From Zhongshania marina (lineage in GTDB: Bacteria; Pseudomonadota; Gammaproteobacteria; Pseudomonadales; Spongiibacteraceae): a stretch of 64,000 bases of DNA. Of this stretch, positions 25,923-36,099 are shown one piece after another (the stretch's first letter is position 1; the number at the start of each line of letters is the position of its first letter). Made by a program: the position numbers and the translations under genes. The notes under the pieces are model-generated. The model was not told the DNA's origin. It searched no databases and saw nothing but the letters and a program-made list of their open reading frames with translations. The stretch covers positions 1-64,000 of the forward strand of contig NZ_PQGG01000028.1 in the NCBI RefSeq assembly GCF_002915595.1, read 5' to 3'.

Positions 25923-28103
25923 TTATTTCGTTTTACGCGGCGGTAATCCGGTGTGCTGAGTGAGGATTCGCCTACCTTTGCCTTGTTTCGGCGTCCAATT
26001 GGCCGGTTGGCGTGGTGGCACTAAGTGCTTTTTGCCATAACCAATCAAGTCTTTACGACCCATGCTGAGCAGAGAGTCTCTTATTGCTGGCCATCCCTCG
26101 GGGTCGTGATAACGCAAATACGCTTTGTGCAAGCGTCTTTGTTTTAAACCTTTGGCGCTAATAACATCTTCGCTGGTTCTGGAAACCTTCTTGAGGGGGT
26201 TTTTCCCTGAATAATACATGGCGGTGGCGTTGGCCATCGGTGAGGGATAAAAGGCTTGTACTTGATCGGCGCGGAAACCATTGCCCTTTAGCCACATCGC
26301 CAGATTCATCATGTCTTTGTCGCTGGTGCCAGGGTGCGCGGCAATAAAATACGGGATTAAATATTGCTCTTTACCCGCCAGCTTTGAGTACTTGTCGAAC
26401 ATTGCTTTGAACTTGTCATAGCTGCCCATGCCCGGCTTCATCATTTTTGAGAGCGGGCCGTCTTCTGAGTGTTCCGGCGCTATTTTTAAGTAGCCACCAA
26501 CGTGGTGTGTCACCAGCTCTTTGACATACTCAGGGGTTTCTATCGCAAGGTCGTAGCGCAAACCCGAGGCGATAAGGACTTTCTTGACGCCGTTTAAGGA
26601 GCGCACGTCGCGATATAAATCAATGAGCGGAGTTTGATCGGTGTTGAGGCTTTTACAAATACCTGGATAAACACAGGACAGTCTGCGGCAGCGCTGCTCG
26701 ATCTCGGTGCTCTTGCAATTTAATCGCCACATATTGGCGGTTGGGCCGCCAAGGTCGGAGATGACGCCGGTGAACTCAGGGGTTTTATCACGGATGTTTT
26801 CAACTTCTTTCACAATGGATTCATGTGAACGACTTTGAATAATTCTGCCTTCGTGTTCGGTAATTGAGCAAAAGCTGCAACCGCCGAAGCAGCCGCGCAT
26901 GATATTCACAGAGAAGCGAATCATGTCGTAGGCGGGGATTTTGGCCTTGCCGTAAATCGGGTGAGGTTTGCGCTGATAAGGCAGCTCAAATACCCAGTCT
27001 AGTTCTTCGGTACTTAGTGGAATGGGTGGTGGATTTAGCCACACCTCTTGATCGCCGTGGCGCTGAACTAGTGCTCGGGCATTACCGGGATTTGTTTCTA
27101 GGTGAAGAACTCGTGCCGCGTGGGCATAGTTTACGGGGTCGTTTTTAACAACCTCGTAATCAGGTAGGCGTATAACTGTTTTGGCTGCGTCGGTGCCGGT
27201 TTTACGGGCTTGTAATGGGTCGATAATTCTAACGGTTTGAATATCGTCTGCGGGCTTTAGCGCCGCTTCATCCTCATTCTTTTTGCAGCTTTCCGTTGCG
27301 CTGGTGTCCACATAGGGGCTGGTAATGGGGTCAACCTTGCCTATTTGATCAACACTGGCGGAGTCGATCACCGTCCAGCCGGCAGGGATATCTCTGCGTA
27401 CATAGGCGGTGCCGCGCAAGTCAGTAATCGTGTCGATTTTGTCACCGCGACCCAGTCGGTGAGCTACGTCGATGATCGCCCGTTCGGCATTGCCGTAAAG
27501 CAATAAATCTGCGCGTGAATCGAGCAGCACTGAGCGACGAACTTTGTCGCTCCAGTAGTCGTAGTGTGCAATCCGGCGCAGACTGGCTTCGATAGAGCCG
27601 ATAATAATAGGCGTGTCTTTATACGCTTCGCGGCAGCGCTGGGAATATACTATCACGGCGCGATCTGGGCGCTTGCCACCTTCGTTGTCGGGTGAGTAGG
27701 CGTCGTCGTGTCTCAGCCGTCGGTCTGCGGTATAGCGGTTAATCATGGAGTCCATATTGCCGGACGCAACACCAAAAAATAGATTGGGTTGCCCAAGCTT
27801 TTTGAAGGGCTCTGCAGACTGCCAATCGGGCTGTGCGATTATCCCCACTCGAAAGCCTTGGGCTTCTAATACGCGGCCAATAACCGCCATGCCAAAACTG
27901 GGGTGATCTACGTAGGCGTCACCGGTCACAATGATGATGTCACAGCTGTCCCAGCCAAGCGCATCCATCTCTTCACGAGAGGTTGGGAGGTAGCTGGCAG
28001 TGCCGAAACATTCGGCCCAGTAGGGGCGATGACTAAATATGGCCTTGGGTGTTTGCATAACTGATGACATGGGGCTGACGCAGAATTCTGAATGAGCGAG
28101 CAT
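25923..28103 (-). CDS. YgiQ-family radical SAM protein
   Basis: A 726-residue YgiQ protein. The family N-terminal domain ([20 protein letters not shown] and [18 protein letters not shown], roughly 30-75) is followed by a radical SAM core with the iron-sulfur Cys motif [11 protein letters not shown] (about 393) and a C-terminal tail rich in basic residues. The substrate is unknown despite wide conservation. Which of several closely spaced ATG codons (28103, 28070, 28058) is used is unclear; none has a good SD. Monocistronic. Confidence 0.92.
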   Translation of the reverse strand: MLAHSEFCVSPMSSVMQTPKAIFSHRPYWAECFGTASYLPTSREEMDALGWDSCDIIIVTGDAYVDHPSFGMAVIGRVLEAQGFRVGIIAQPDWQSAEPFKKLGQPNLFFGVASGNMDSMINRYTADRRLRHDDAYSPDNEGGKRPDRAVIVYSQRCREAYKDTPIIIGSIEASLRRIAHYDYWSDKVRRSVLLDSRADLLLYGNAERAIIDVAHRLGRGDKIDTITDLRGTAYVRRDIPAGWTVIDSASVDQIGKVDPITSPYVDTSATESCKKNEDEAALKPADDIQTVRIIDPLQARKTGTDAAKTVIRLPDYEVVKNDPVNYAHAARVLHLETNPGNARALVQRHGDQEVWLNPPPIPLSTEELDWVFELPYQRKPHPIYGKAKIPAYDMIRFSVNIMRGCFGGCSFCSITEHEGRIIQSRSHESIVKEVENIRDKTPEFTGVISDLGGPTANMWRLNCKSTEIEQRCRRLSCVYPGICKSLNTDQTPLIDLYRDVRSLNGVKKVLIASGLRYDLAIETPEYVKELVTHHVGGYLKIAPEHSEDGPLSKMMKPGMGSYDKFKAMFDKYSKLAGKEQYLIPYFIAAHPGTSDKDMMNLAMWLKGNGFRADQVQAFYPSPMANATAMYYSGKNPLKKVSRTSEDVISAKGLKQRRLHKAYLRYHDPEGWPAIRDSLLSMGRKDLIGYGKKHLVPPRQPANWTPKQGKGRRILTQHTGLPPRKTK

Positions 28104-28243
28104 TATACGTGATAATGTGGCTTCTTGCTGGTCAGAAAGGACTTCTATGAAAATATAAAATCTTCTAGTAAGTGCTTGAATATTTTGATAAATAATTAGT
28201 AAATAGATGTCTTGTCGGCGGGCATTTTGTAAAGGGGCTCAAA

Positions 28244-28729
28244 ATGGAGTGGTTAAACACCAATATAGCGTACTGGCACTGGATGGTTTTTGGCATGTTG
28301 CTGGTCGCTAGTGAGATTTTTATCCCCAGTTTTGTGATGATCTGGTTTGGTGCCAGCGGCATTGCAGTGGGCTTGATTTTGGCTGCAATTGATATGTCGT
28401 TTAGTGTGCAGTTACTGATATGGCTGATTATGTCGGTGATTGATTTGGCCATATGGTTTAAGTTTGTACACCCTAAAATGAAGAACAAAACCTTGTCTGG
28501 TATGTCCCGCGAGCAGGTTGTTGGGCAAGAGGCGATGGTGATCAAATTAGGATCGGAATTCGGTCACGGAACCTTGCGGTTTTCAATACCGGTTTTGGGA
28601 AGCGACGAATGGGAGTTTATCTGCCGCGATCCAGTCTCGGTTGGTGACCGCGTTGCGGTTGAAGACGTTTCAGGAAATTCGCTCATCGTAAAGCACGCTA
28701 ATGGGGCGGGCGCACTGACCAGTAATTAG
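28244..28729 (+). CDS. NfeD-like membrane protein
   Basis: A short NfeD-type protein of 161 residues: membrane helices at about 12-30, 35-52 and 58-75, then a C-terminal OB-fold domain (about 95-155; VVGQEAMVIK and GDRVAVEDVSGNSLIV). NfeD proteins partner with SPFH/stomatin proteins in membrane microdomains. The qmcA-type gene lies 31 bp downstream, exactly the expected pairing. Confidence 0.9.
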   Translation: MEWLNTNIAYWHWMVFGMLLVASEIFIPSFVMIWFGASGIAVGLILAAIDMSFSVQLLIWLIMSVIDLAIWFKFVHPKMKNKTLSGMSREQVVGQEAMVIKLGSEFGHGTLRFSIPVLGSDEWEFICRDPVSVGDRVAVEDVSGNSLIVKHANGAGALTSN

Positions 28730-28760
28730 CTTTTAAAATAGCTCACAAAGGAGATAGGCG

Positions 28761-29606
28761 ATGGATGGCTTGGCAGTAGTAGCAGCATTAGCGATATTAG
28801 TTGTGGTGACCTTGGCGAAAGGCGTTCGCACCGTCCCGCAGGGTTACAAGCATATTGTGCAGCGTTTGGGAAAATACCACGTTACCTTAAACCCAGGTTT
28901 AAATTTTATTATTCCTTATATTGATAGTGTTGCTTACAAACTCACCACTAAAGATATTGTGCTTGATATTCCCTCGCAGGAAGTAATCACAGAAGACAAC
29001 GCCGTCATCATTGCTAATGCGGTTGCCTACATCAATATTGTGTCGCCAGAGAAGGCTGTGTACGGGGTCGAGAACTATACCTTTGCCATTCAAAACTTGG
29101 TGCAAACTGCGCTGCGCTCTATTGTTGGTGAAATGGCCTTAGACTCCGCGCTGTCGTCGCGGGATCAAATAAAAGCCAAGCTGAAGGCGGCCATTTCAGA
29201 TGATATTGCTGATTGGGGTATCACGCTTAAAACGGTAGAAATTCAAGACATTAATCCTTCCATGACCATGCAACAGGCGATGGAAGAGCAGGCGGCTGCA
29301 GAGCGTCAGCGTCGCGCAGCGGTCACCAAGGCTGAGGGTGAAAAACAGGCGGCTATCCTCGAAGCGGATGGTCGTTTAGAGGCCTCGCGCCGCGATGCGC
29401 AGGCGCAGGTAGTGCTTGCAAAGGCGAGTGGTGCGGCCATCACCTTGGTGTCAGAGGCGGTGGGGGATCAAGATCTGCCGGTGCTATATCTCCTTGGTGA
29501 AAAATACGCGGATGCCTTGGTTAAACTGTCTACCTCGGGCAATGCCAAAACGGTGGTTTTACCGGCGGACTTGCCGCAGGCACTGCGTGGAATTTTAAAT
29601 AAGTGA
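28761..29606 (+). CDS. qmcA: SPFH/stomatin-like membrane protease-associated protein QmcA
   Basis: A 281-residue SPFH protein: N-terminal membrane anchor (about 3-19), the SPFH/band 7 domain (about 20-180; VPQGYKHIVQRLGKYHVTLNPG split at 27-48) and a coiled-coil C-terminus rich in Ala and Glu (about 180-230) that drives oligomerisation. E. coli QmcA is the closest named relative and suppresses loss of FtsH/HtpX quality control. AAAGGAG 8 bp before the ATG. It forms an operon with the NfeD gene. Confidence 0.91.
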   Translation: MDGLAVVAALAILVVVTLAKGVRTVPQGYKHIVQRLGKYHVTLNPGLNFIIPYIDSVAYKLTTKDIVLDIPSQEVITEDNAVIIANAVAYINIVSPEKAVYGVENYTFAIQNLVQTALRSIVGEMALDSALSSRDQIKAKLKAAISDDIADWGITLKTVEIQDINPSMTMQQAMEEQAAAERQRRAAVTKAEGEKQAAILEADGRLEASRRDAQAQVVLAKASGAAITLVSEAVGDQDLPVLYLLGEKYADALVKLSTSGNAKTVVLPADLPQALRGILNK

Positions 29607-29657
29607 TGGTGCTGGCCTGTGCCCGCATCTTGAAGATTGTAAGGTAAAAGAGAGTTC

Positions 29658-30512
29658 ATGGATCATACATATCGTTTGGTAATCAGTTGTCCCGATCGGG
29701 TGGGTATTGTTGCGCGGGTTAGTCAGTTTGTCGCCGATCAAGGCGGCTGGCTGACAGAGGCCAATTATCATGCAGACGCAGAAAATAATTGGTTTTTTAT
29801 GCGCAATGAAATTCGAGCTGACTCCCTGCGTATGGGGGCGGAGGCCTGCCGAGCGGCGTTTGCGCCAATTGCAGAAGAATATGGCATGCAGTGGGAATTG
29901 GTTGATTCATCGGTCAAGCGCAAGGTCGTGATTCTTGCCAGCCATGCCTCACATTGTATTGCCGATATTTTACATCGCTGGCATAGCGGAGAGCTCGATT
30001 GTGACATTCCCTGTGTTATCTCTAATCACGAAAATTTGCGTAGCATGGTCGAGTGGCATGGTATTCCCTTTGAATACGTCGCAATAGACCCTGCAAACAA
30101 GGCACCTGCGCATGCGCGTATCATGGAACTGACGGGTGAATATCAGGCAGATTGCGTGGTCTTAGCACGCTATATGCAAATTATTCAGCCTGAGTTTTGC
30201 CGCGCGTATACGGGCAGGATGATAAATATTCATCACAGTTTCTTACCTTCATTCATCGGCGCAAATCCTTATCAAAAGGCTTTTGATCGCGGTGTAAAAC
30301 TGATCGGCGCGACCAGCCATTATGTGACGGAACAGCTTGATGAAGGCCCAATTATCGAACAGGATGTCATCAGAGTGTCACATCGGCATAGCAAAGACGA
30401 TTTAGTGCGTCTGGGTAAAGACGTTGAAAAAGCGGTACTGGCGCGGGCCCTGCGGAATCACTTAGAGGACCGTGTTCTGGTTCTCGGAAACAAGACGGTA
30501 GTGTTTGATTAA
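29658..30512 (+). CDS. purU: formyltetrahydrofolate deformylase
   Basis: Hydrolyses 10-formyl-THF to THF and formate, supplying formate for PurT and balancing one-carbon units. The 284 residues have an ACT domain (1-80; RLVISCPDRVGIVARVSQF) and a formyltransferase-like catalytic domain with NHENLRS (about 121), YMQIIQPEFC, INIHHSFLPSFIGANPY (about 225) and GATSHYVTEQLDEGPIIEQD split at about 251-270. It lies 50 bp after qmcA but looks functionally separate. Confidence 0.95.
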   Translation: MDHTYRLVISCPDRVGIVARVSQFVADQGGWLTEANYHADAENNWFFMRNEIRADSLRMGAEACRAAFAPIAEEYGMQWELVDSSVKRKVVILASHASHCIADILHRWHSGELDCDIPCVISNHENLRSMVEWHGIPFEYVAIDPANKAPAHARIMELTGEYQADCVVLARYMQIIQPEFCRAYTGRMINIHHSFLPSFIGANPYQKAFDRGVKLIGATSHYVTEQLDEGPIIEQDVIRVSHRHSKDDLVRLGKDVEKAVLARALRNHLEDRVLVLGNKTVVFD

Positions 30513-30528
30513 GTTACAAAAATTTGTT

Positions 30529-30546
30529 TTGTCATAAAATTGTCAC
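30529..30546 (+). promoter_or_regulatory. Pho box upstream of phoB
   Basis: TTGTCATAAAATTGTCAC is an 18 bp tandem of two 7 bp PhoB half-sites around an AT-rich spacer, 51 bp before the phoB start. It indicates autoregulation of phoBR. Confidence 0.88.
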
Positions 30547-30597
30547 CAAATGTCGTTTTAATGCTGCTTACGAAACTTGTTTAAAAAGGGTAGAGGG

Positions 30598-31305
30598 ATG
30601 ACTGCAACGACCATACTGATTGTCGACGACGAGGCCGCAATACGGGAAATGATCCGTGTTGGTTTGGAGCTTGCCGGCTACGAGTGTCTGGAGGCGAGTA
30701 ATGCACAAGATGCTCACGGTATTATCGTGGATCAGCGCCCAGATCTCGTGTTACTAGATTGGATGATGCCCGTCACCAGCGGCATAGAATTATTACGCCG
30801 CCTGCGCAGAGATGAAGTTACCCGTGATCTGCTCGTTATCATGCTCACCGCAAAAGACGATGAAGACAACCGCGTTCAAGGTTTAGACGTTGGTGCAGAC
30901 GACTACATCACCAAACCTTTTTCGTCGCGTGAATTAATGGCCCGCATCAAAGCCATCATGCGCCGCTCTACGAATCGTGAGCAAGAGGAAAGCATCGAGG
31001 TTGGCGGTTTGAAATTAGACCCCGCTAGCCACCGAGTATTTGTCGACACCCAGCCGCTGGAAATGGGGCCGACGGAGTTTAAATTACTTAAGTTTTTCAT
31101 GACCCACCAAGAGCGGGCCTACAGCCGTGGTCAGTTACTAGATCAGGTTTGGGGCAGCAATGTCTATGTTGAAGAACGCACCGTAGACGTGCACATCCGC
31201 CGCCTTCGCAAAGCCCTGCAAACCGATCAGCGCGACTGTGGTTTGCTTATTCAAACTGTTCGCGGAACAGGTTACCGATTTTCCACTACAGGTGTTTGTG
31301 CCTAG
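30598..31305 (+). CDS. phoB: phosphate response regulator PhoB
   Basis: A 235-residue OmpR-class regulator. The receiver domain (about 5-120) has the acidic pocket DDE, the phosphoacceptor Asp in [10 protein letters not shown] (D54) and the Lys in DDYITKPFS. The winged-helix domain (about 135-230) includes the recognition segment [12 protein letters not shown]. The ATG at 30598 follows GGGTAGAGGG and is preferred over an upstream in-frame start at 30577. It binds Pho boxes and is co-transcribed with phoR 13 bp later. Confidence 0.96.
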   Translation: MTATTILIVDDEAAIREMIRVGLELAGYECLEASNAQDAHGIIVDQRPDLVLLDWMMPVTSGIELLRRLRRDEVTRDLLVIMLTAKDDEDNRVQGLDVGADDYITKPFSSRELMARIKAIMRRSTNREQEESIEVGGLKLDPASHRVFVDTQPLEMGPTEFKLLKFFMTHQERAYSRGQLLDQVWGSNVYVEERTVDVHIRRLRKALQTDQRDCGLLIQTVRGTGYRFSTTGVCA

Positions 31306-31318
31306 CGCACAATAATTA

Positions 31319-32620
31319 ATGCGCTATTACAGCTGGAAAACGGAATTATTGCGTATCAGCTTGCCGATTACCTTGGTAGCTGGCGCTTGCGCGATTTTTG
31401 ATTTGGGAATTTGGCCTTTATTTGCAGCGTCACTATTGGCATGTGCATGGTTGTTAAGAAACCTGCAGCGACTGTCAGACTGGTTATACAGTGGTGTAGA
31501 TAATGAGCCGCCAGAGGCGATTGGTATGTGGGGGCAGGTTTTTGATGTCATTTATGACATGCAGCGTGATGCAACGCAGAATACAAATAAATTACAGGCG
31601 ATGATCGACTATCTTCACTCCTCATTTGCCTCAATGTCAGATGCGGTAGTGATGCTAGATCCGCTCGGAAATATAGAATGGTGTAATGCCTCTGCTAACG
31701 ATTTATTGGGTTTGCGAGAAGGTGATGACACGGGGCGGCAACTGATTAATCTTATTCGCAGCCCCGCATTTTTACGCTATTTTGATGCTGAGAAATACCA
31801 GGCACCTTTGGAGATGCCATCGCCAGTAAATAGCAACCTAAGCTTGAGTATAAGCGTGAGCTTTTTTGGGCAGCGCAATCGCTTGCTGTTTGCCCGCGAC
31901 GTAACAAGAACCCATCGCCTAGAGAAAATGCGCAAGGATTTTGTGGCAAATGTGTCCCATGAGTTGCGTACGCCCTTGACGGTGATAAATGGGTACCTAG
32001 AAACCTTTTCTGAACATGGCGGCGAAAATCCACGTTGGGATCGCGCGGTTAGCCAAATGCTGCAGCAGTCGCGGCGCATGCACATGTTGATTCAAGACCT
32101 AATGCTATTGTCACGTCTTGAGGCGGTGCCAAAAGGGAGTGACGATACCGTTATTCGCCTGCGGCCACTGATGGAAATGATTCGCGAGGAGTGCGGCTCG
32201 GCTGCAAAAGGGACTCGGCGTATTGTTATTGAATGTGACGATAAGATTGCAATAAATGGCAATGCCAATGAATTGCGCAGCGCATTTTCTAATCTCGCTA
32301 TTAATGCTGCCCGTTACACCGCCGATGATGACACCATTACCCTGCGTTGGTATCGGGATGATGATCACGCCTATTTTGAAGTGGAAGACACCGGCATAGG
32401 TATTGAACCTCAATATATCCCCCGTTTAACCGAGCGGTTTTACCGTGTAGATCAAAGCCGTTCCCTCGATACCGGTGGCACGGGCCTTGGTTTGGCCATT
32501 GTTAAACACGTCTTAATTCGTCATCGCGCAGAATTGCGTATTCGAAGCGTGCCGAATAAGGGCAGCGTATTTACCTGTGTATTCCCGCGTTCTGCCGCCG
32601 TTGCTGTTACGCCGGCTTAG
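31319..32620 (+). CDS. phoR: phosphate-regulon sensor kinase PhoR
   Basis: A 433-residue inner-membrane histidine kinase. Two N-terminal hydrophobic segments (about 12-45) are followed by a PAS domain (about 95-190), HisKA with the phosphorylated His in FVANVSHELRTPLTVING (about 213), and an HATPase domain with NLAINAARYT (N box), DTGIGI (G1), FYRVDQSR (F) and GTGLGLAIVKH (G2). As in E. coli PhoR, there is no sizeable periplasmic sensor domain, so signalling comes from PstSCAB-PhoU. Confidence 0.95.
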   Translation: MRYYSWKTELLRISLPITLVAGACAIFDLGIWPLFAASLLACAWLLRNLQRLSDWLYSGVDNEPPEAIGMWGQVFDVIYDMQRDATQNTNKLQAMIDYLHSSFASMSDAVVMLDPLGNIEWCNASANDLLGLREGDDTGRQLINLIRSPAFLRYFDAEKYQAPLEMPSPVNSNLSLSISVSFFGQRNRLLFARDVTRTHRLEKMRKDFVANVSHELRTPLTVINGYLETFSEHGGENPRWDRAVSQMLQQSRRMHMLIQDLMLLSRLEAVPKGSDDTVIRLRPLMEMIREECGSAAKGTRRIVIECDDKIAINGNANELRSAFSNLAINAARYTADDDTITLRWYRDDDHAYFEVEDTGIGIEPQYIPRLTERFYRVDQSRSLDTGGTGLGLAIVKHVLIRHRAELRIRSVPNKGSVFTCVFPRSAAVAVTPA

Positions 32621-32641
32621 TCGCGGAATTATTCTTAGCGA

Positions 32642-32659
32642 CTGTCACAAAGTTGTCAT
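32642..32659 (+). promoter_or_regulatory. Pho box upstream of pstS
   Basis: CTGTCACAAAGTTGTCAT has two well-matched half-sites with the standard 11 bp period, 55 bp before the pstS start. Confidence 0.9.
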
Positions 32660-32714
32660 AATTGCTCTATAAAGTGGCTGCGTTGATGTTATTAATTGGC
32701 TTGGGAGTAGGTTT

Positions 32715-33683
32715 GTGAACATTAAACACTATGTAGCGGGAACTGTTGTTGCTTTGTCTTCTATGGCTTCGTTTGCAGTAACCGAAGTAGACGCTGGTTT
32801 ACCGGAGTACGCGAGTGCGTCGGGTGTTTCGGGCAATTTGTCTAGCGTTGGTTCAGATACATTGGCAAACCTGATGACATTGTGGAGCGAAGATTTCAAG
32901 CGATATTACCCAAATGTCAATATTCAGATTCAAGCAGCGGGTTCATCTACAGCGCCGCCGGCATTGACTGAAGGCACTTCTAACGTCGGCCCAATGAGCC
33001 GCAAAATGAAAGACAAAGAAATAGAAGCTTTTGAAACAAAATACGGCTACAAGCCCACCGCGATTCCGGTAGCCATCGATGCGCTGGCAGTGTTTGTTCA
33101 TAAAGATAATCCCATTCCTGGTATGACCATCGCTCAGGTAGACGCGGTATTTTCTAGCACCCATAAATGTGGTCATGCTGATAATGCAGAAACCTGGGGT
33201 GCCTTAGGTATGGATGGAGCGTGGGCAGCTCGCGATATTCAAATGTTTGGCCGCAATTCAGTGTCGGGCACATATGGCTATTTCAAGGAAGAGGCGCTCT
33301 GTAAGGGTGACTTTAAAAACGGTGTGAATGAGCAGCCAGGCTCGGCTTCTGTCGTGCAGTCAGTTTCAACCTCTGTTAACGGTATCGGCTACTCAGGTAT
33401 TGGTTATAAGACCTCTAGTGTACGCGCGGTTCCGCTGGCGAAGGATGGCAAAAGTGGCTTCGTTGAGGCGACAGCTGAAAATGCCACTGCCGGTACTTAT
33501 CCGCTATCGCGATTTTTGTATGTTTACGTGAATAAAGCGCCTAACAAGCCCCTGGCGCCGCTAGATCGCGAATTTATTAAGTTAGTTCTTTCCAAGCAAG
33601 GCCAAGAGGTTGTGGTAAAAGACGGCTATATTCCACTCCCTGCCAGCGTTGTCGAGAAAATTTATACCAAGCTTGCGCTTTAA
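32715..33683 (+). CDS. pstS: phosphate ABC transporter substrate-binding protein
   Basis: A 322-residue periplasmic phosphate-binding protein. A signal peptide ([21 protein letters not shown]) precedes the binding core with [11 protein letters not shown] (about 45), [12 protein letters not shown] (about 75), GPMSRKMKD (about 94) and [14 protein letters not shown] (about 177), the residues that hydrogen-bond phosphate. GTG start with GGGAG upstream. A Pho box precedes it and a strong terminator follows, so it is a separate high-level transcript from pstCAB. Confidence 0.96.
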   Translation: MNIKHYVAGTVVALSSMASFAVTEVDAGLPEYASASGVSGNLSSVGSDTLANLMTLWSEDFKRYYPNVNIQIQAAGSSTAPPALTEGTSNVGPMSRKMKDKEIEAFETKYGYKPTAIPVAIDALAVFVHKDNPIPGMTIAQVDAVFSSTHKCGHADNAETWGALGMDGAWAARDIQMFGRNSVSGTYGYFKEEALCKGDFKNGVNEQPGSASVVQSVSTSVNGIGYSGIGYKTSSVRAVPLAKDGKSGFVEATAENATAGTYPLSRFLYVYVNKAPNKPLAPLDREFIKLVLSKQGQEVVVKDGYIPLPASVVEKIYTKLAL

Positions 33684-33705
33684 GCAGTGCCTTAGTTAAT
33701 GAGTT

Positions 33706-33738
33706 AAATGCCGCAGCTGTGATGCGGCATTTTTTTTG
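33706..33738 (+). terminator. terminator after pstS
   Basis: AAATGCCGCA pairs with TGCGGCATTT across a 7-base loop, followed by a run of Ts. It allows pstS to be made in excess of the permease genes. Confidence 0.93.
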
Positions 33739-33748
33739 ACTTTGAAGT

Positions 33749-33777
33749 CTGTCATTAAATTGTAATAAAAATGTCAT
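33749..33777 (+). promoter_or_regulatory. tandem Pho box upstream of pstC
   Basis: Three half-sites with 11 bp period, CTGTCAT, TTGTAAT and ATGTCAT, form overlapping boxes 34 bp before the pstC start. It gives pstCAB-phoU its own phosphate-controlled promoter behind the pstS terminator. Confidence 0.83.
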
Positions 33778-33811
33778 ATCGTGTTTGTGAGTTTTTAGAG
33801 AGCGAGAAGAA

Positions 33812-36043
33812 ATGAGTCAATCTGAGGTACGAGCTACCGCTTCCGCCTACCGTAAATGGCGTCAAATCAAAGACGGCATAGCGACAACGACGATTACCGC
33901 TGGCGGTATCAGCGTGTTGTTTGCGATCTTGTTGATATTTTTCTATTTGCTGTACGAAATCATGCCGTTGTTTCAGTCGGCGTCTATCAAGGCTGATTCG
34001 CAATTTAAAACGACAACACCCGCCGCCGCGCTCTACCTCGCGATGGAGGAACAGGCAGAAGTTGGCTTTAGATTGGCGCGCGATGGTGAAGCAGCATTCT
34101 TTCAGCTTAGCGACGGTGCATTGTTATCAGCATCGCAATTACCCCTAGACGGTGCAGAAATCCTTAGCTTTGCGCTCGAGTCAGAGGAAAGTCGATTATT
34201 TGCACTGGGCCTCACGGATGGCAAAGTGCTGATTGCCAAACATGATTACCGCAGTAGCTACCCAAATGATAAGCGGGTAATCACGCCAGAATTACGCTTC
34301 CCCTACGGCGATAAGGCATTTTTGCTATCGGAGGGTCGCGCGCTAGAGCAGGTAGCCATAAGCGATAGTGATGACGCCTTGCTGATTATCGCTGTGAGCA
34401 ACGGAAATTTACTGGGGCGCCGCTGGGTTAAGGAAGAAGATTTCCTCAGCGAAGAGGTGACCTTAAGCGAAGAAGATGTGCTGCTGCCGAGTTTGGATAT
34501 TGTCCCGAGTAAAGTGCTAATTGGTCCCGGTCAGCAGTGGTTGTATGTGCTTGCTGCCGACGGTGGTTTTCGCTTAATCGACCTGAAAGAGCAAACAATT
34601 ACGGATCGTGGCTATTTATTTGATAACGGCAAATTGAGCCAAGCCAGGTTCTTGTTAGGTGGTATTTCTTTGTTGGTGGCAAGTGATCACGGTTCGATTG
34701 GTCAGTGGTTTGTGGTGAGAGATAAAGAGCGGGATTCGGGTTACAAACTGCAAGCGGTTCGAGATTTCGACATTCCCAATGGCGGCGTTGCGGCAATAGC
34801 GACCGAACACCGTCGCAAGGGCTTTGCCAGCATAAATAGCGCAGGCCAGCTAGATTTATTCTACACCACCTCTCATCGCCGTTTATTGCGTAAAGATCTC
34901 GATATTGGGCAGGTCAGCATGATGGCAATATCGCCCCGTGCCGACAAATTACTTGTTGAAAATGTCGATGGCGGTTTAGCTAGTTTCACACTGCATAATG
35001 AACATCCAGAGCTTTCGTGGTCTGCGCTATGGAGCAAAGTGTGGTACGAAAGCTACCCCGAGCCCGATTATGTTTGGCAGTCATCGGCATCTAGCAATGA
35101 CTTTGAAGCAAAATACAGTTTTGCACCGCTGGCTTTCGGTACGCTAAAGGCGGCATTTTACGCGATGCTTATTGCTGCACCTTTGGCAATTTGCGGTGCT
35201 ATTTATACTGCCTATTTTATGGCGCCGGCGCTGCGCAAAAAAACCAAGCCGCTTATAGAATTAATGGAAGCGCTGCCAACGGTCATTCTCGGGTTTTTAG
35301 CCGGTCTTTGGTTGGCACCGTTTATTGAAAAGAACCTGCCTGCGGTATTCTCGCTATTCTTATTATTACCGGTAGGTATTTTATTATTTGCATGGCTGTG
35401 GTCGCAGCTGCCAGCCACAGTACGCCGTTACATCCCTGATGGCTGGCATCCAGTATTGCTTGTTCCCATAGTACTCGCCGTTGTTATTGGCTGCGTTGAA
35501 ATGAGTGCACCGCTAGAGCGTTTGTTTTTTGACGGCGATATGCGAGCGTGGTTAACAAACGATATTGGCGTGTCCTTTGATCAGCGCAATGCCTTGGTGG
35601 TTGGTATTGCAATGGGCTTTGCGGTGATTCCAACCATTTTCTCCATTGCCGAAGACGCCATATTCTCGGTACCTAAACATCTTAGTTATGGCTCTTTAGC
35701 CCTTGGAGCGACGCCTTGGCAAAGTCTTGTAGGCGTGGTTATGCCTACCGCCAGCCCAGGTATCTTCTCGGCGTTAATGATAGGCATGGGGCGAGCGGTT
35801 GGTGAAACCATGATCGTGTTAATGGCCACCGGTAATACGCCTATTATGGATGCGAATATTTTCGAGGGTATGCGTACCTTGGCGGCGAATATTGCAGTGG
35901 AAATTGGAGAAACAGAAGTCGACAGCTCTCACTATAGAGTGTTGTTTTTGGCGGCATTCGTGTTGTTTATGTTCACGTTTGTGGTCAATACCATTGCAGA
36001 AACTGTGCGCCAACGTCTGCGTATGCGTTACGGAAACCTTTGA
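33812..36043 (+). CDS. pstC: phosphate ABC transporter permease PstC, long form
   Basis: A 743-residue permease, more than twice the E. coli PstC length. A membrane helix (about 30-52) is followed by a large extracytoplasmic domain (about 55-440) and then the permease domain (about 440-735), with about six helices and the EAA-type cytoplasmic loop [19 protein letters not shown] split at about 625. The long form is known from marine and pseudomonad Pst systems. The extra domain resembles repeated beta strands, with function unknown. Pairs with PstA. Confidence 0.94.
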   Translation: MSQSEVRATASAYRKWRQIKDGIATTTITAGGISVLFAILLIFFYLLYEIMPLFQSASIKADSQFKTTTPAAALYLAMEEQAEVGFRLARDGEAAFFQLSDGALLSASQLPLDGAEILSFALESEESRLFALGLTDGKVLIAKHDYRSSYPNDKRVITPELRFPYGDKAFLLSEGRALEQVAISDSDDALLIIAVSNGNLLGRRWVKEEDFLSEEVTLSEEDVLLPSLDIVPSKVLIGPGQQWLYVLAADGGFRLIDLKEQTITDRGYLFDNGKLSQARFLLGGISLLVASDHGSIGQWFVVRDKERDSGYKLQAVRDFDIPNGGVAAIATEHRRKGFASINSAGQLDLFYTTSHRRLLRKDLDIGQVSMMAISPRADKLLVENVDGGLASFTLHNEHPELSWSALWSKVWYESYPEPDYVWQSSASSNDFEAKYSFAPLAFGTLKAAFYAMLIAAPLAICGAIYTAYFMAPALRKKTKPLIELMEALPTVILGFLAGLWLAPFIEKNLPAVFSLFLLLPVGILLFAWLWSQLPATVRRYIPDGWHPVLLVPIVLAVVIGCVEMSAPLERLFFDGDMRAWLTNDIGVSFDQRNALVVGIAMGFAVIPTIFSIAEDAIFSVPKHLSYGSLALGATPWQSLVGVVMPTASPGIFSALMIGMGRAVGETMIVLMATGNTPIMDANIFEGMRTLAANIAVEIGETEVDSSHYRVLFLAAFVLFMFTFVVNTIAETVRQRLRMRYGNL

Positions 36044-36099
36044 TTTGTTATTGCAAAATTTGCTGGTGAGCCAGAGCAAGAGATACGGGAAGTTAAGTC

